Of a stretch of DNA of 64,000 nt, positions 1-10,800 are shown one piece after another. The stretch's first letter is position 1, and each line of letters opens with the position of its first letter. Where the stretch lies: NCBI GenBank assembly GCA_964019425.1, contig OZ025808.1, forward strand, positions 62,001 through 126,000, read 5' to 3'. Source of the DNA: Flectonema sp. DT1601. Its lineage: Eukaryota; Euglenozoa; Diplonemea; Diplonemida; Diplonemidae. The position numbers were made by a program, and so were the translations under genes. The notes beneath the pieces are model-generated. The model saw only the letters and a list, made by a program, of their open reading frames with translations, was not told the origin of the DNA and made no database searches.

Positions 1-47
1 GTTTTCCTTCCAAATGTCCATATTTCTAAGTAATTCGGAGAAGTCAT
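1..47 (-). CDS. 5' end of an unidentified gene, cut by the window edge
   Basis: An ATG at 47 opens a frame that stays open to base 1 (about 15 residues, beginning MTSPNYLEIWTFGRK). A good 3' splice site (TTTTCAATTAG, AG at 75-76) lies 27 bases upstream, which is the arrangement seen before nearly every other gene in the window. The product cannot be recognised from so little sequence. The call rests on the acceptor plus ATG pattern and on the strand agreeing with all neighbours; a chance ATG is possible. Confidence 0.4.
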   Translation of the reverse strand, partial: MTSPNYLEIWTFGRK

Positions 48-418
48 TTAGACGACCAAAACTACATCAGCTATCTAATTGAAAATAAGTGAAGTCAATC
101 AGTTTCGTATTATATCTGTTTCTTATTATCTCAGATCAGAGTTGTTAATATCATTCGTTCCCTCTTCCTGTAGAAATATAATTAAGTAAGTGAGTGCTAC
201 ACTATCAAAATCAATTGGGTTCTTGAAGCATGTCGTCTTGATAAAGATGACGATGCAATGAATTATCTTGCAAGTGGCTGGGAATAGAAAAGAACAGTTT
301 CAACAGTGATTGTTGATTGAGATGAAAATAATTCAACTTTTTTCTTCATTCTTGTTAAAGAATGAAGTATGACTGTGTGTAAGTCTGTTGAGAGCCACTA
401 CAAGAAGTGTAATATCCA
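48..418. other. Intergenic, GAF gene 3' side
   Basis: No gene is seen apart from the short 5' leader of the next gene (48-74). The sequence is AT-rich without long homopolymers and probably holds the 3' UTR of the GAF-domain gene. Confidence 0.5.
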
Positions 419-2011
419 TCACACAACACTGGGTAATGTTAAATTAGACCTTCCTCTCTTACAGTGATCAAAAGATAAAACAGGTGGTGATGGGTTAATT
501 ATACTCCCAAGTGGAACTACGTTGTTTTCATCAGTTTCTTCACTGCGATCATTCCCGATGTCACCCGCGTTTCGTAGTTTGGAAATGTCTGAGTCTTTTT
601 GTTTTATTTCACTACTAAGATCCTTTATAACTCTCTTCTTTTGTTTTACGAGGTCTCGAAGTTCTTTTAGTCGAAGTACCGTTTCTTCAGATTCTCGTTT
701 GTATTCAACGTTTAAGTGAACAGCCTTCATCCAAGACTCTTCTAGTTTTCTAATGTGAGTATCAATTTCAGTAATGGTTGCTTGTCTCTCAATGATATCA
801 CAGTCAGCTATTTTGATAGTTGCAGAGGCTCGGCCTAAGTGACCTGACTGATGGCTTCTATACACAAATCTCAATGGTTCAGGTTGAGGGATTGCCATAT
901 TCTGTGGTGGAACTGCTCTGAATGGAATCATTCTGTGAAGTGGCGTCGGATCAAAATGATTACCAAAATGATCAGTTGGATATCGTTGTGTTATATAAAC
1001 CAGAAGTTCTACAAAGTGTGAGAGAGTTGCTTCATCGCATGAGTCGAATTGAGCGGTTCCTTTATTCTTATTAAGTACTTGAATGACACCAAAATAACGT
1101 GTGTCGCTGTCAATCTTAGGAATTGGAAAACATAAAATACTTCTAATCCGATATCCAATCTTTTTATCAGATTTCGTATCGTAATTATTATCAGCGTAGA
1201 CATTCGATACGTTAGCTGCCATTCCTGTAGTGAATGCTTGACCAGCCCAACCAGATGTTGCTGACATTCTTCTATTTGCAGAGTTAATTGACCCAGCATT
1301 AGTTTGACAGATAGCCTGAAGCTCATCAGTCCTACTTTGATATTGATAAACAACACTTCTCTCAGCTCTAAGTCTGTTTGTTATTGCTTCTACTACAACA
1401 TATAATGAGGTTGTGATGCAGCCGTGAAATGTTAATTTCGATGCAGATGCCAAACTGTTTCTATCTTTGTACAGGTGCTCAGTATGCATGCAAGTGCTGT
1501 CATGTTTTGATACTTTTATTCCGTCATTATTTTTTAAAATCTTTCCGTGATCAGACTTCCCTCCAATAGTCGATCCTAACTGCTCAGAAGTATTAGAGTC
1601 TCTTGGGATTACTTGTTGGAAGGCATTGAATCCAACAGAGCTTCTCCGTCTTTCATTACTTACTGGGATGTCGGAATTACAATTAGGAGACAGGTTCTGT
1701 GCGTCTTCGTCTTCAAACGTATTTATTGGACTGGGAGGAGGAGCTGTTAAATCAGAAACATGATTCTCAATAACTTCTAAAGTGTTCATTAACATTGTCG
1801 CCCATTCCGATAGCGTTGCCTGCCCCAACTCAAACGGTTTTGTTTGCCTCATCATCGAAGCAATCCTTCGAGACTCTGTGAGCGCTTCTTTCATCTCTGC
1901 TTGTTGTCTTTTTTTAAATCTTTCTTTTTCTAACTGATCACTCCTTGCTTCTAATAACTCTCTCCTTGCAACTGACGGGCGCTTTGTACCCCGCCGGCTG
2001 CTGGGAATCAT
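419..2011 (-). CDS. GAF-domain protein with N-terminal and C-terminal coiled coils
   Basis: The predicted protein is 530 aa, taking the ATG at 2011 (the frame continues upstream only to a TTG). A likely splice acceptor (CCAATCAG) lies 28 bases before that ATG. Residues about 200-345 form a GAF domain of the phosphodiesterase/adenylate-cyclase type: SGWAGQAF, then NVSNVYADNNYD, then RSILCFPI, then GVIQVLNK and a DEATLSHF-like final helix. The N-terminal 60 residues and about 400-490 are charged and heptad-like. GAF domains bind cyclic nucleotides or other small ligands or act as dimer modules. There is no catalytic domain here, so this is probably a regulatory or scaffold protein. Similar GAF-plus-coil proteins occur in axonemes, but that assignment is only a guess. 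The stop is TGA. Confidence 0.8.
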   Translation of the reverse strand: MIPSSRRGTKRPSVARRELLEARSDQLEKERFKKRQQAEMKEALTESRRIASMMRQTKPFELGQATLSEWATMLMNTLEVIENHVSDLTAPPPSPINTFEDEDAQNLSPNCNSDIPVSNERRRSSVGFNAFQQVIPRDSNTSEQLGSTIGGKSDHGKILKNNDGIKVSKHDSTCMHTEHLYKDRNSLASASKLTFHGCITTSLYVVVEAITNRLRAERSVVYQYQSRTDELQAICQTNAGSINSANRRMSATSGWAGQAFTTGMAANVSNVYADNNYDTKSDKKIGYRIRSILCFPIPKIDSDTRYFGVIQVLNKNKGTAQFDSCDEATLSHFVELLVYITQRYPTDHFGNHFDPTPLHRMIPFRAVPPQNMAIPQPEPLRFVYRSHQSGHLGRASATIKIADCDIIERQATITEIDTHIRKLEESWMKAVHLNVEYKRESEETVLRLKELRDLVKQKKRVIKDLSSEIKQKDSDISKLRNAGDIGNDRSEETDENNVVPLGSIINPSPPVLSFDHCKRGRSNLTLPSVV

Positions 2012-2428
2012 TTTTGTGAAATCGGAGGTACCAACCCTTCTGATTGGAAGCGACAATATATATAAAGATAATCGTAAATATAATTAACTACAGAGGAATG
2101 ACAGGATCTCACAAATGGATGATTGTTTAACAATGTAAGTATATTGTTAAGGACTGTGAACTAGTCAGCTATTGGGACTGAATAGAGTAAATTGATACTG
2201 AGGAGGTGTTCACTCGCACGTTATTATTGTAACCTGAAAGGAGTTAAAAGGTAAAGTGTTGCTACTATTTGTTATCGTTTCTTATTTGGGTTATCTGTTA
2301 CAACAGATTTCCCGTTTTTTTTTTTTTTTTTTTTTTTTTTTCGATTTTAAATAAAATAACAACTCAAATCATGATCCAACTCGATTAACGTTTACTTAAC
2401 AAATATGATTACGGAATAAAAGTCTTTC
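2012..2428. other. Intergenic with a 27-base T tract
   Basis: Bases 2012-2039 are the probable leader of the GAF gene. A pure T run at 2315-2341 reads as poly(A) on the coding strand and begins 88 bases after the stop codon of the PAK1IP1-like gene. Nothing else is seen. Confidence 0.6.
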
Positions 2429-3650
2429 TTATGCTCTCCACGCAGCGGCGACAGCCGTAAATCGAGTGCCGTGATTGACACGTCGAACCTCTGTTAGCTT
2501 GAAGGTTCGCGGACACAAGTCCCAAACCTGTTATTTTATTTTTTTTGAAAAATATCTTCCTCATAAATTTCTTCAAAAAAAACAGAAATAAAACAAAACA
2601 TACCACAAGAGCACCTCCAGAGCACACAGACACAACTGCCATCTTACCAGCTGTATTTTCTGCCAGTGCTATGCTGCGTACTCGAGAAGGGTGGGCATCA
2701 GTAGCCCACCGAGTTTTAATTGAAGTAGGAGAGACTTTGACAAGCTGCAAGGAACCATCTTCTAATCCAACAAGAATCAGATCATCTGACACAAATTGAA
2801 TACATTTTGCTTCTTCAGAAAGAGTTGTACTACACAACTCAGAACCATCATCAGTTGCATTAAAAGTAATTACCTTCTCAGTGCAGTATACGTAATGTGA
2901 TCCAGTTGGTGCAAAGGCGACGAGAGAGGCTGGTTTTGAAAGTTTTATTTGAAGGACGAGTTTGCATTTTCTAAAGTCCCAGAACTTCATAAAGCTATCC
3001 TCTCCAACTGAAATACCAAGTGATCCTGATGGATGTATGGCGATGTCATTTATGGTTTTCTTATGAGCGTGTTCCTTCCAGATTGTCATCCAGTCACTTG
3101 AGCGAATGATTTCTAAGACACCACTGGTTGTGGCGACAAGTAGGTTTTGTGAATTTGCAAAAAGCATTTTTGTTACGGAACCTTCAGAGCCGCATGTTCC
3201 AACCTCTCGAAGCTTCTTAGAATTGAAAACAGCGATAGTCTCATCAGTTGATCCACTCAGTAACCATTTGTCTGTTAGAGTTAAGTCAGTTACGTAACCT
3301 GTGTGGGGTTTCATTGCAAATAACGTCTGCAGCTTCCTAGCAGACGGATTGTGTATGTAACCAGCTAAACTGCAATCATACGTTCCAACAGTTATAAACA
3401 AAGAATTCTTCTCTGGTTCTTCTTCTTTTAGTTTCTTTATATCTTCGTGTCCCTCCAGTTGCACTTTTCTCTTTTGCTTTTTTACTACTACTGGTTCCTG
3501 TTCTTGATCTGGCCTCTTCTTTAATATTGATTTCAGTCCTGAAGTTTCCTCTGATTGTTTTGTTTCATCGTCGTCTAAGCTGAATGTTAACGGCGCTTTA
3601 AACCAAGCAGGTGCACAAGCCTGTCTGTTTTGATATCTTCTCTTTGACAT
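2429..3650 (-). CDS. PAK1IP1: WD40-repeat protein, PAK1IP1/MAK11-like ribosome biogenesis factor
   Basis: Two exons, 3650..2604 and 2527..2429, are joined across a 76-base intron (GTATGT...AACAG) to give 381 aa, close to the length of human PAK1IP1. The continuous reading frame runs into the intron and would give a false C-terminus; splicing restores a final WD-type strand (VWDLCPR...) and ends in TAA. The N-terminal 90 residues are charged with a basic nuclear-type stretch (KKQKRKVQ). WD motifs include FITVGTYDCSLAGY, LLSGSTDETIAVF, and GISVGEDSFMKFWDFR. In yeast and animals this family works in 60S subunit maturation in the nucleolus; that role is carried over by homology. A splice acceptor (AAAAATCAG) lies 12 bases before the ATG. 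The exact orthology within WD40 proteins is moderately certain. Confidence 0.8.
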
Positions 3651-3995
3651 TATTAGTGGAACCTGATTTTTGTATAAAAAAATAGATATTAAATTTAATA
3701 ATAATCTGATTTTTTTTTTTTTTAAATCTAAACAAACAAAAGGATGAATAATCTAAAAGTTGGTGTGGTGTCTGTAATTTGGATTCTATATTCACCAAAG
3801 ACAACGATGAGAGCTACAGCTCACCAAAAAGAAAAGATATTGACAAAGTTACAATAAATAATAAATTATCGTTATTGACATGTTTTTTTTTTTTTTTTTT
3901 TTGCTAACTTCATAAAAAGCAAATCTGAGAATCTATTTCGAGCCAAATTGTTCGACGTCAGAATAAAAAAATTAAATACAAAAAAAGAAGGGACT
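3651..3995. other. Intergenic with a 20-base T tract
   Basis: The gap holds the leader of the WD40 gene and the 3' flank of the coiled-coil gene. A T run at 3883-3902 (poly(A) in the sense direction) lies 94 bases after that gene's stop codon. No gene is seen. Confidence 0.6.
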
Positions 3996-6215
3996 TTAAT
4001 CACGCCATATATCAATTGAAGCAGCAGTTGACCTGTGAGAATTTGACTTAGAAAAGCCCTCACTTAAGGATTTCCCAGGCGGAAGGTGCAACTGTGAAGG
4101 TTCATAAAATGATGGGGGTGGAACTGGACGAGCATCAGCTGGTTTTTTAAAATTTTGAAGTTTTGGTGTTCCGCCACTGGAAGCCTTTGATGACATGGGT
4201 GATACCAATCTATTACCAACCAACTCACTCATGGGATACCTAGTATGTGATTTCGAGCTCACTGGTATACAATTAGCTACGTTCCTATGTACGGGTGACG
4301 ATGGTGAGCCGGCTCCGATTGATCTGCGATCATCACCTGGCATTTCACTAACAATTTCATTAACAACTTTTTGAGCATCACTCAAGAATGATATAATTTG
4401 ATCGAGATCACTGCTGTCCATTGAGCAGTAATTCGACGTTCTAATTATCCTATTAAAAGAATGCTTGAAAACCGTAAGCCGTTTAACCGATCTCGTTATC
4501 GAAGAGAGAACTGACGAGAGATGCCTATTAAATGGATCACTCGGTAAGACTACTGTTTTACATCTCTTTTCAACTCTTAAAGTCGCATGAGAACTTAATA
4601 AAGTCATCAACAGTTTTTTACAATGACCCCAATCAGTATCAGTATCTGAAGAATCACTGCAACAGTCACTTCCTTTATCAGCCAATCTCAATTCTGTTTC
4701 TAATTCGTCGATGTAATCTGTGTAGAATGCTCTGCTATCTTCAATAAAAGGTCCCCAGCTCTTGTAATCCATTGAAGCTTTCTTCATATCCTCCAAAATA
4801 ACATTATACTCATCTTGCTTTCTATTAAATAAAGTTGCTAATTCTCTTATCGTATCTTGCATGTATATAAGTTGAGCGCTGTCACCGTGGAGATCAACTA
4901 GTTTTTGTTTCATTGAAATGGTGGATGTGACTTGTGATTTTAATTGTGAAGATATCTGTGAGAGGTCATTATTTAAATTAATAATTTCAGAGTCCCAATG
5001 AAGATCAGTTTGTGAATTATTGTTCGAAGTTGTTGTTGCAGTTTGAAGTGTTTGAGTACCTTTGTGATCGATAATACAAATAAAGTTATCAGTTTGAACA
5101 CCAATACCCTTCGGTGTTTGAACTTGTTGTGGTATCCATGAGTCAGATTTAGTTTGTGAGCATTCATCTCTTGTGCTTCTTCGTCTTAACTTGTATTGTG
5201 CATCATCATATTTTCTATTTAAGGAGATCTGTTCACTTTCCAATTGTTGTATTCGATGAGTCTTTGTACAGTTCTCTTCTTCCAGCTGTTTCATCTTGTG
5301 CTCCAGTTCAAACCTCTCCCGCCTCCATTTTTCAGTTTCGCTGCCGATAGCAACCTGCGCGTTGAGATATTTCCTGCTCACGGAGTCGCTCTCTTCTTCC
5401 AAGTCTTTCAATTTATTAGTCAGCTCTAAGACTTCTGTGTAGGCGGAATGGAGTTCTTCTTGTAAAAGAGAGATCTCAGCGACAGCTGCGTACCTCGGTG
5501 GTGAAGAACTAACAACACTTTTAGAATATTGAAGTGAAGTACTTTTATTATTATCTTTTAATGGATCGATTGAATTACTTTCTTGAAAAAGGGTTTCCGT
5601 ACCATTCGTCACATCACTTTGGTATCGCATCGTCTGTTGATGAATATGACTCCCTCCTTCTGTGAGAGAGGTCTTTAACACAGGAAGCTGACCCGCATCA
5701 TTTTCTTTATAAAGAATGTTAGCAGCTGCTTCTTCTTCACGCAGTGGCTGTGAACGACTTCTGCATCGTTCGGTTGATACAGAAAGAGAATCTCTAATCA
5801 AGACTGGGTGGATTTCTGAGGTACCGACAAGTTCTTCTTGTGACACTCGTTGCTGAGAGCGACTGCTGCGTTCCGTAGATACTGAAAGTGAATCTCTATT
5901 TGAGATGAAACGTTCTGAACAAACAGATTCATTCCTTCCATGTTGTTGTTGAGGTACTGGTATTGCATGACGAGGTTTAATGTGGTCATCACAGTTCAGG
6001 TTTGGTTGAGGAGATTGACTTCGACAAAGTACTTCATCTTCTACTTTATGAGAGAGTCTGATATCACTTCTTTGTTTGAATGGAATATTATTATTAAAAT
6101 TATTTATTATCTGACTGTCATCTATCAACAGTTCCTCTGCCACTTCATCTTCGATCTCAAAACCGTCTGCACTCACGACGCTGTCATCCGACCCGCTCCC
6201 ATCTTCGAATGTCAT
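3996..6215 (-). CDS. Unidentified 739-aa coiled-coil protein
   Basis: A single-exon frame from ATG 6215 to a stop at 3996. An acidic N-terminus (about residues 1-40) is followed by a Ser/Gln-rich low-complexity part in which the phrase RDSLSVSTER occurs twice. A long coiled coil spans about 245-345 (LLQEELHSAYTEVLELTNKL onward), there is a second helical part around 415-510, and the last 130 residues are Pro/Ser-rich and disordered. No enzyme domain is visible. The composition suits a cytoskeletal or basal-body scaffold, but I do not recognise the family. A splice acceptor (TTCTTCAATAG) sits only 7 bases before the ATG, making the mature leader very short if that site is used. Confidence 0.75.
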   Translation of the reverse strand: MTFEDGSGSDDSVVSADGFEIEDEVAEELLIDDSQIINNFNNNIPFKQRSDIRLSHKVEDEVLCRSQSPQPNLNCDDHIKPRHAIPVPQQQHGRNESVCSERFISNRDSLSVSTERSSRSQQRVSQEELVGTSEIHPVLIRDSLSVSTERCRSRSQPLREEEAAANILYKENDAGQLPVLKTSLTEGGSHIHQQTMRYQSDVTNGTETLFQESNSIDPLKDNNKSTSLQYSKSVVSSSPPRYAAVAEISLLQEELHSAYTEVLELTNKLKDLEEESDSVSRKYLNAQVAIGSETEKWRRERFELEHKMKQLEEENCTKTHRIQQLESEQISLNRKYDDAQYKLRRRSTRDECSQTKSDSWIPQQVQTPKGIGVQTDNFICIIDHKGTQTLQTATTTSNNNSQTDLHWDSEIINLNNDLSQISSQLKSQVTSTISMKQKLVDLHGDSAQLIYMQDTIRELATLFNRKQDEYNVILEDMKKASMDYKSWGPFIEDSRAFYTDYIDELETELRLADKGSDCCSDSSDTDTDWGHCKKLLMTLLSSHATLRVEKRCKTVVLPSDPFNRHLSSVLSSITRSVKRLTVFKHSFNRIIRTSNYCSMDSSDLDQIISFLSDAQKVVNEIVSEMPGDDRRSIGAGSPSSPVHRNVANCIPVSSKSHTRYPMSELVGNRLVSPMSSKASSGGTPKLQNFKKPADARPVPPPSFYEPSQLHLPPGKSLSEGFSKSNSHRSTAASIDIWRD

Positions 6216-6697
6216 ATTATTCCTATTGAAGAAAGTGATTTAGTTAAATAATAGATCAGATCAACGCTACTGAAAAAAATATAATCAGATTGCCTGTGAA
6301 AATAAAATGTGATTTGCATATTAGAAATAGATGACATAAAGTGTACTACTTTCGGATGTACGCAACCAACGAACAGGGTAAGAAGTCGGGGGGATAGCAA
6401 TTTGGAGATATTTCTACGTCTGTGGAAACCAATACCAAGTTTGGTTCAGACGAACACCATAAGCATATTGATAATTCTCATATTTTTTTAAAATACTTTT
6501 TTCATTTTTTTTTTTATTGGGTTAGTTCCCCACACCTGATCAACACAAGTGATGACAGCAGGGAAGTTTCTAACTAATTGCGAGACTGGCATCTTTTGTA
6601 CAAAATGGCATCATGTCTCTCTCCAATATGGTACAACTGCTGTGAAACAATAGCAGTATTAACATTGTTGCCATCATCGTAGTGCTTAATCACTAAC
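6216..6697. other. Intergenic
   Basis: No gene is seen. The stretch next to the SPT small-subunit gene (about 6520-6697) is more mixed in composition and is probably its 3' UTR; the rest is AT-rich. Confidence 0.5.
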
Positions 6698-7024
6698 TTA
6701 CATAACAATACCAATTAGTGTATTGACGAGAGCCTTTACGAGTTCGTAAGTAGTCCAAAGTCCGAGGCAAACAACTAAGTCTGTTTTTATAATATGTTTT
6801 GTTATAAACAGAAGTATAGAATCAATGAATAATAATTACATACTCAACAATCCCTCCTCCCATGGTTCAAGCATATAGATAGCAGTGATTACTTTGTATT
6901 TCATGTACAGCTGTCTTACGAACCCGATTGGTCCTAATTTTTGCTTCTCAGGTACTTCAACTCGTAGAGAACCCTCATGCCATGATGGAACTCCGTACTT
7001 CTCACCCTGCTGTATGGCTGACAT
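6698..7024 (-). CDS. Serine palmitoyltransferase small subunit (ssSPT-like), two exons
   Basis: Exons 7024..6844 and 6780..6698 are joined across a 63-base intron (GTATGT...AAACAG) to give 87 aa. The core FVRQLYMKYKVITAIYMLEPW followed by E then N matches the signature of animal SPTSSA/SPTSSB (a YQYLLVTALYMLEPWER-type motif with an Asn a few residues on). Family members are about 70-80 aa, single- or double-spanning ER proteins that bind the SPTLC1/SPTLC2 heterodimer, raise its activity and set acyl-CoA chain-length choice in the first step of sphingolipid synthesis. The second exon adds a hydrophobic helix (VVCLGLWTTYELVKALV). The gene is easily missed because the first exon alone reads as a 62-residue frame that stops in the intron. 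An acceptor (TTCCCACAG) lies 16 bases before the ATG. Confidence 0.85.
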
Positions 7025-7845
7025 TAGTTTCGTATTGTGACTGTGGGAAGTAATATGAATGTTTTATGACTGACCTGAATAACAATATCAATAAAAAACT
7101 AACCACTGTTATCAGTCATACCGAACAACAGATCAAAACTAATCTTGGGCCTGCATGGCACCAAGTGTGCTTCGCTTATACTCGGAATTGATCGACAGGT
7201 TTATTCTGTGATCCTTCCTCTCCTAAAAGTGCGAAAACACAATAATTCTAACAAAGTAAAAAAAAAAAAACTCAAGATCAATAGAAAAAAGTTAAACTCT
7301 AAGCAGAGGAAAATGTACACAAGAAACAAAAAAAAATGGACAAAAAAAAAAAAATGTTAACAAAAATCGTGTGGTTATTCACGCCATTATAACATCGCTC
7401 AAAGACAAAGAGAGAGAAAATCTAAGCTACTAAAAAACAGGGAAATGGTAAGACCGAAAATAAAGACCGAACGCTGCCAAGCAAGATTCATGAGCAAACG
7501 TGACGCTGGGTAATTTTTTTTCTTTTTTTTTTTTTTTTTTTTTTTCACCGAATACTCAATGTGCAGCAGAATAATAAAATAACTTAAAAGATGGTAAGAC
7601 CTTTAAAGAGAAAAGATTAATAAATAAATTTAAAAAAAAACATCTACTTGCATCGGTTTCGATAAAGGAAACAAACAGAGAGGAACGCAACACAGTATAA
7701 ACTCTCCAGCATTGTTTATATTGAAAACAGAAGACAACTTATCTAATTGAACAATGATGTGACAAACTAAAATAGGGGAATGGGAATAGAGAGAGGCGAC
7801 TCTACCTCTTGAAGTACAAGAATAAAAGCAAGCAATCACTGACCA
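7025..7845. other. Long intergenic region rich in A/T tracts
   Basis: This lies between the giant surface protein and the SPT subunit gene. It holds A-rich runs (about 7258-7350) and a T run at 7523-7545, which is sense-strand poly(A) 301 bases after the giant gene's stop. Small open frames here are low-complexity or fall in the probable 3' UTR; no gene is supported. Confidence 0.5.
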
Positions 7846-10800
7846 CTAACCATAACGAGAATCATACAAGTTATTTAGAGGATTAGCTCTTGAAGATGGT
7901 AGTGGAGTAACATTGTAAGGATCAGCAGGAGGAGCAACATCAGCTCCGTCGTTAGGGCCACCCTTCCATGCGACTGGTACTACACCAGAAGGGAGATCCC
8001 ATATTGCAGCAGTATCAGACCCTGAACCCTCCGGATAAAAATAATACTTCCCTTGAGAATCACTCCATCTTCCAACAAATCTTTCTCCCTGACCTTCTGG
8101 AACATGTTGCACTTCCCTCTCTCCATAGACATCCTTTGTAGGACTTCCTCCGTATGGATCGTCGAACACAGGAGGAGGGTTACCAACAGCGTAGTTATTG
8201 TTAGCATTCTTGTTGTGATTCTCATCTTGTGGACGCTTCTTCTTCTTCTTACGACGCGCTAAGCAGCACAACAAAACAATTAATAATATCAAAAACAAGA
8301 CGGATCCGATAATAATGAGTGCAATCTCCCAGTCTTCAAGACCACTACTACTACTGGAAGTGGTAGCTGTACAACAACTAGTTGCGGTACAGCCTCCGAC
8401 ACCGCAGATTGCAGTTCGGTCTAAGGAACCTGTTGCACATGTACCTGCGTATGTTAGGCAGGTCACACAACAAAGAGATGCTATACATCCCGTGGTCGCA
8501 CATGGAACAGCTGCTGCATCACTCCTCAGTTGACATTGCTGGCTCACGAATGATGAACAAACTGCTGCAGCTGTTGTTGGTGCTGCTGTTGTTCCAGGAG
8601 GTAATGGTGTTGAAGTAGAAGTAGCATCTATTCTATTAACAACACTAACTGTTGGAGGTGTTATAACTGTGTATTGAGCATCATTACTGATTGGTGTTCC
8701 AAAGTTAATTTGATAACTCTGATCTCCATTATTCACCTGATCATTTACACCCGTAATCGTAACACTCTGAGGAGTCCTCCAAGTAGCAGGTGTAAATATT
8801 AAGGATGATGGTGAAACAGTACCGTGTTGACTATTAGATGATGTGATCGTTGGCATTGTTACATCGGCTCGTGGGCGAGAAGACAACGAAACAGTAAATA
8901 CTGCTGTACCACCAAATATAGTTGTCCACAGAGCACCAGTTGGGGTAACAACAATACCAGCAGATTCGTCATTGCGAGTAGTGACTTGAATATCTGCTGC
9001 ATTCATATTGTTGTATGTTGTATCAGTGCTTATTGCTTGGTTTATCATTATCGGGAAAGTGATATCTCCATCATCGAAGTCATCATCTACTGCAGTGATT
9101 GTAACAACTTGAGGCGTTGCCCAATCAATTTGACCAGTCTGAGCTACAGTTGGTGTAAACACTAATCTCTGCCTATCAACAACACCCTCAGTTAGATCAC
9201 CACTTTCAATATTAATTGTGACATCAGATGTAGGCTGAGTATGTAACACTACTGTAAAGGTATCCTGATGAGTAGTACCAAGAGCTTCAGTTAAAATAAA
9301 AGATGATCTTGAAACAGTAATACCTGCCGTATCATCATCTGTACTTGTCATTGTGATGTCAGTGAGATCCATTCCATTAAAGTTTGGATCAGCTGACACA
9401 GCTGGTTGAAGAATAATTGAATATTGAACATCACCATCATCAACAGCATCTTGAACACCAGTTACAGTTACTGTTCTTGGGGAATCCCAACTACCTGGTG
9501 TGAATACTATTTGACTTGGTGATGCAACCCCTTCAGAAGCATCACTACTTATAACATCAATCGTTACATCACTTGTTGGTTGTGTTCTAAGTCCTATTGT
9601 AAACTGCAACACTGCAGTTCCATCTTCAGATGTTCTTCCACTACAACAACTACACAATGGTAGAATACAAACAACACTAGCACTGCTATCGTCATCAGTG
9701 TTATTAACAGAGACACTCGGACCTGTGATACCATTGTATGATAGGTCAGTACTTACAGCTGGTTCAAAATTTACAAAATAAATAACATTTCCATCATCTA
9801 TTTGATCATTTACTCCAGTAACTGTAATCACTTGAGGAGATGACCAATTTAATGAAGTGAAAAGTATCGAAGAAGGTAGCACAGTACCCTCAGTGTCATC
9901 ACCAGACACTATAGGCACTGAGACGTCTGCTGTTGGTGTGGAATTCAAAGTAATTGAAAACGTTGCTGTGGTTCCAGATTCGCTTGTAACTAAACCTGAT
10001 ACTGGAGTTACTAAAACAGCTGCATTGTCATTATCGATATTTATAACTTGAATGGCATTGGGAAGAACAAACGCTGCAGTATTATACATCAGATCTAAAG
10101 AGGTGACTGACTGAACTTCGATTTGATAAGATTGATCACCATCTTCAGTAGTGTCGTCAGCTCCTTGAATGACCATCGTTTGTAAGACGTTCCAATTAGC
10201 GGATGTAAATATCATTTGATTGTTTACAAGACGAACATCTCCTTCTGAGACATCTGTAGATGAGAATCTGATAGTAACATCAGCTAATGGTTGTGATTGT
10301 AAAGCAATAGTCACACTACTTACATTTCCTCCTTCAGTTGTCTGGTGAATGTTGTTGACTACTACAGCAGAGGCGGAGTTCGTGATGACAATCCCCGGAG
10401 AGTCGTTATCGATATTTAAAACAGTTATCGGTTGTGATAGGATTGCATTGTACAGCATATCAACAGTACTCTGACCTCTACAAACTACTGAGAAAACAAT
10501 ATCTCCATCAGCGACGAAGTCATCCACACCAGTGATTGTAACAACCTGTGTAATATTCCAAGTAGCAGCAGTGAATGTTAATGTCGCAGGTGAAGGAACT
10601 CCTTCTGTTGTATCATTCGACTCTGGTACAACAATCACATCACCTGTTGGGATACTTGCAAGTGATGCTGTAAATTGGACAGTAGTTCCATCTTCTCTCG
10701 TGTTTTGGTTAAAAAACGGACTTGCTGGAGCAACAACTATCGCACTCGTATCGTCATCAGTGTTTGTTAATTGTACAACCGGGACGGGGAGGTTTGCATA

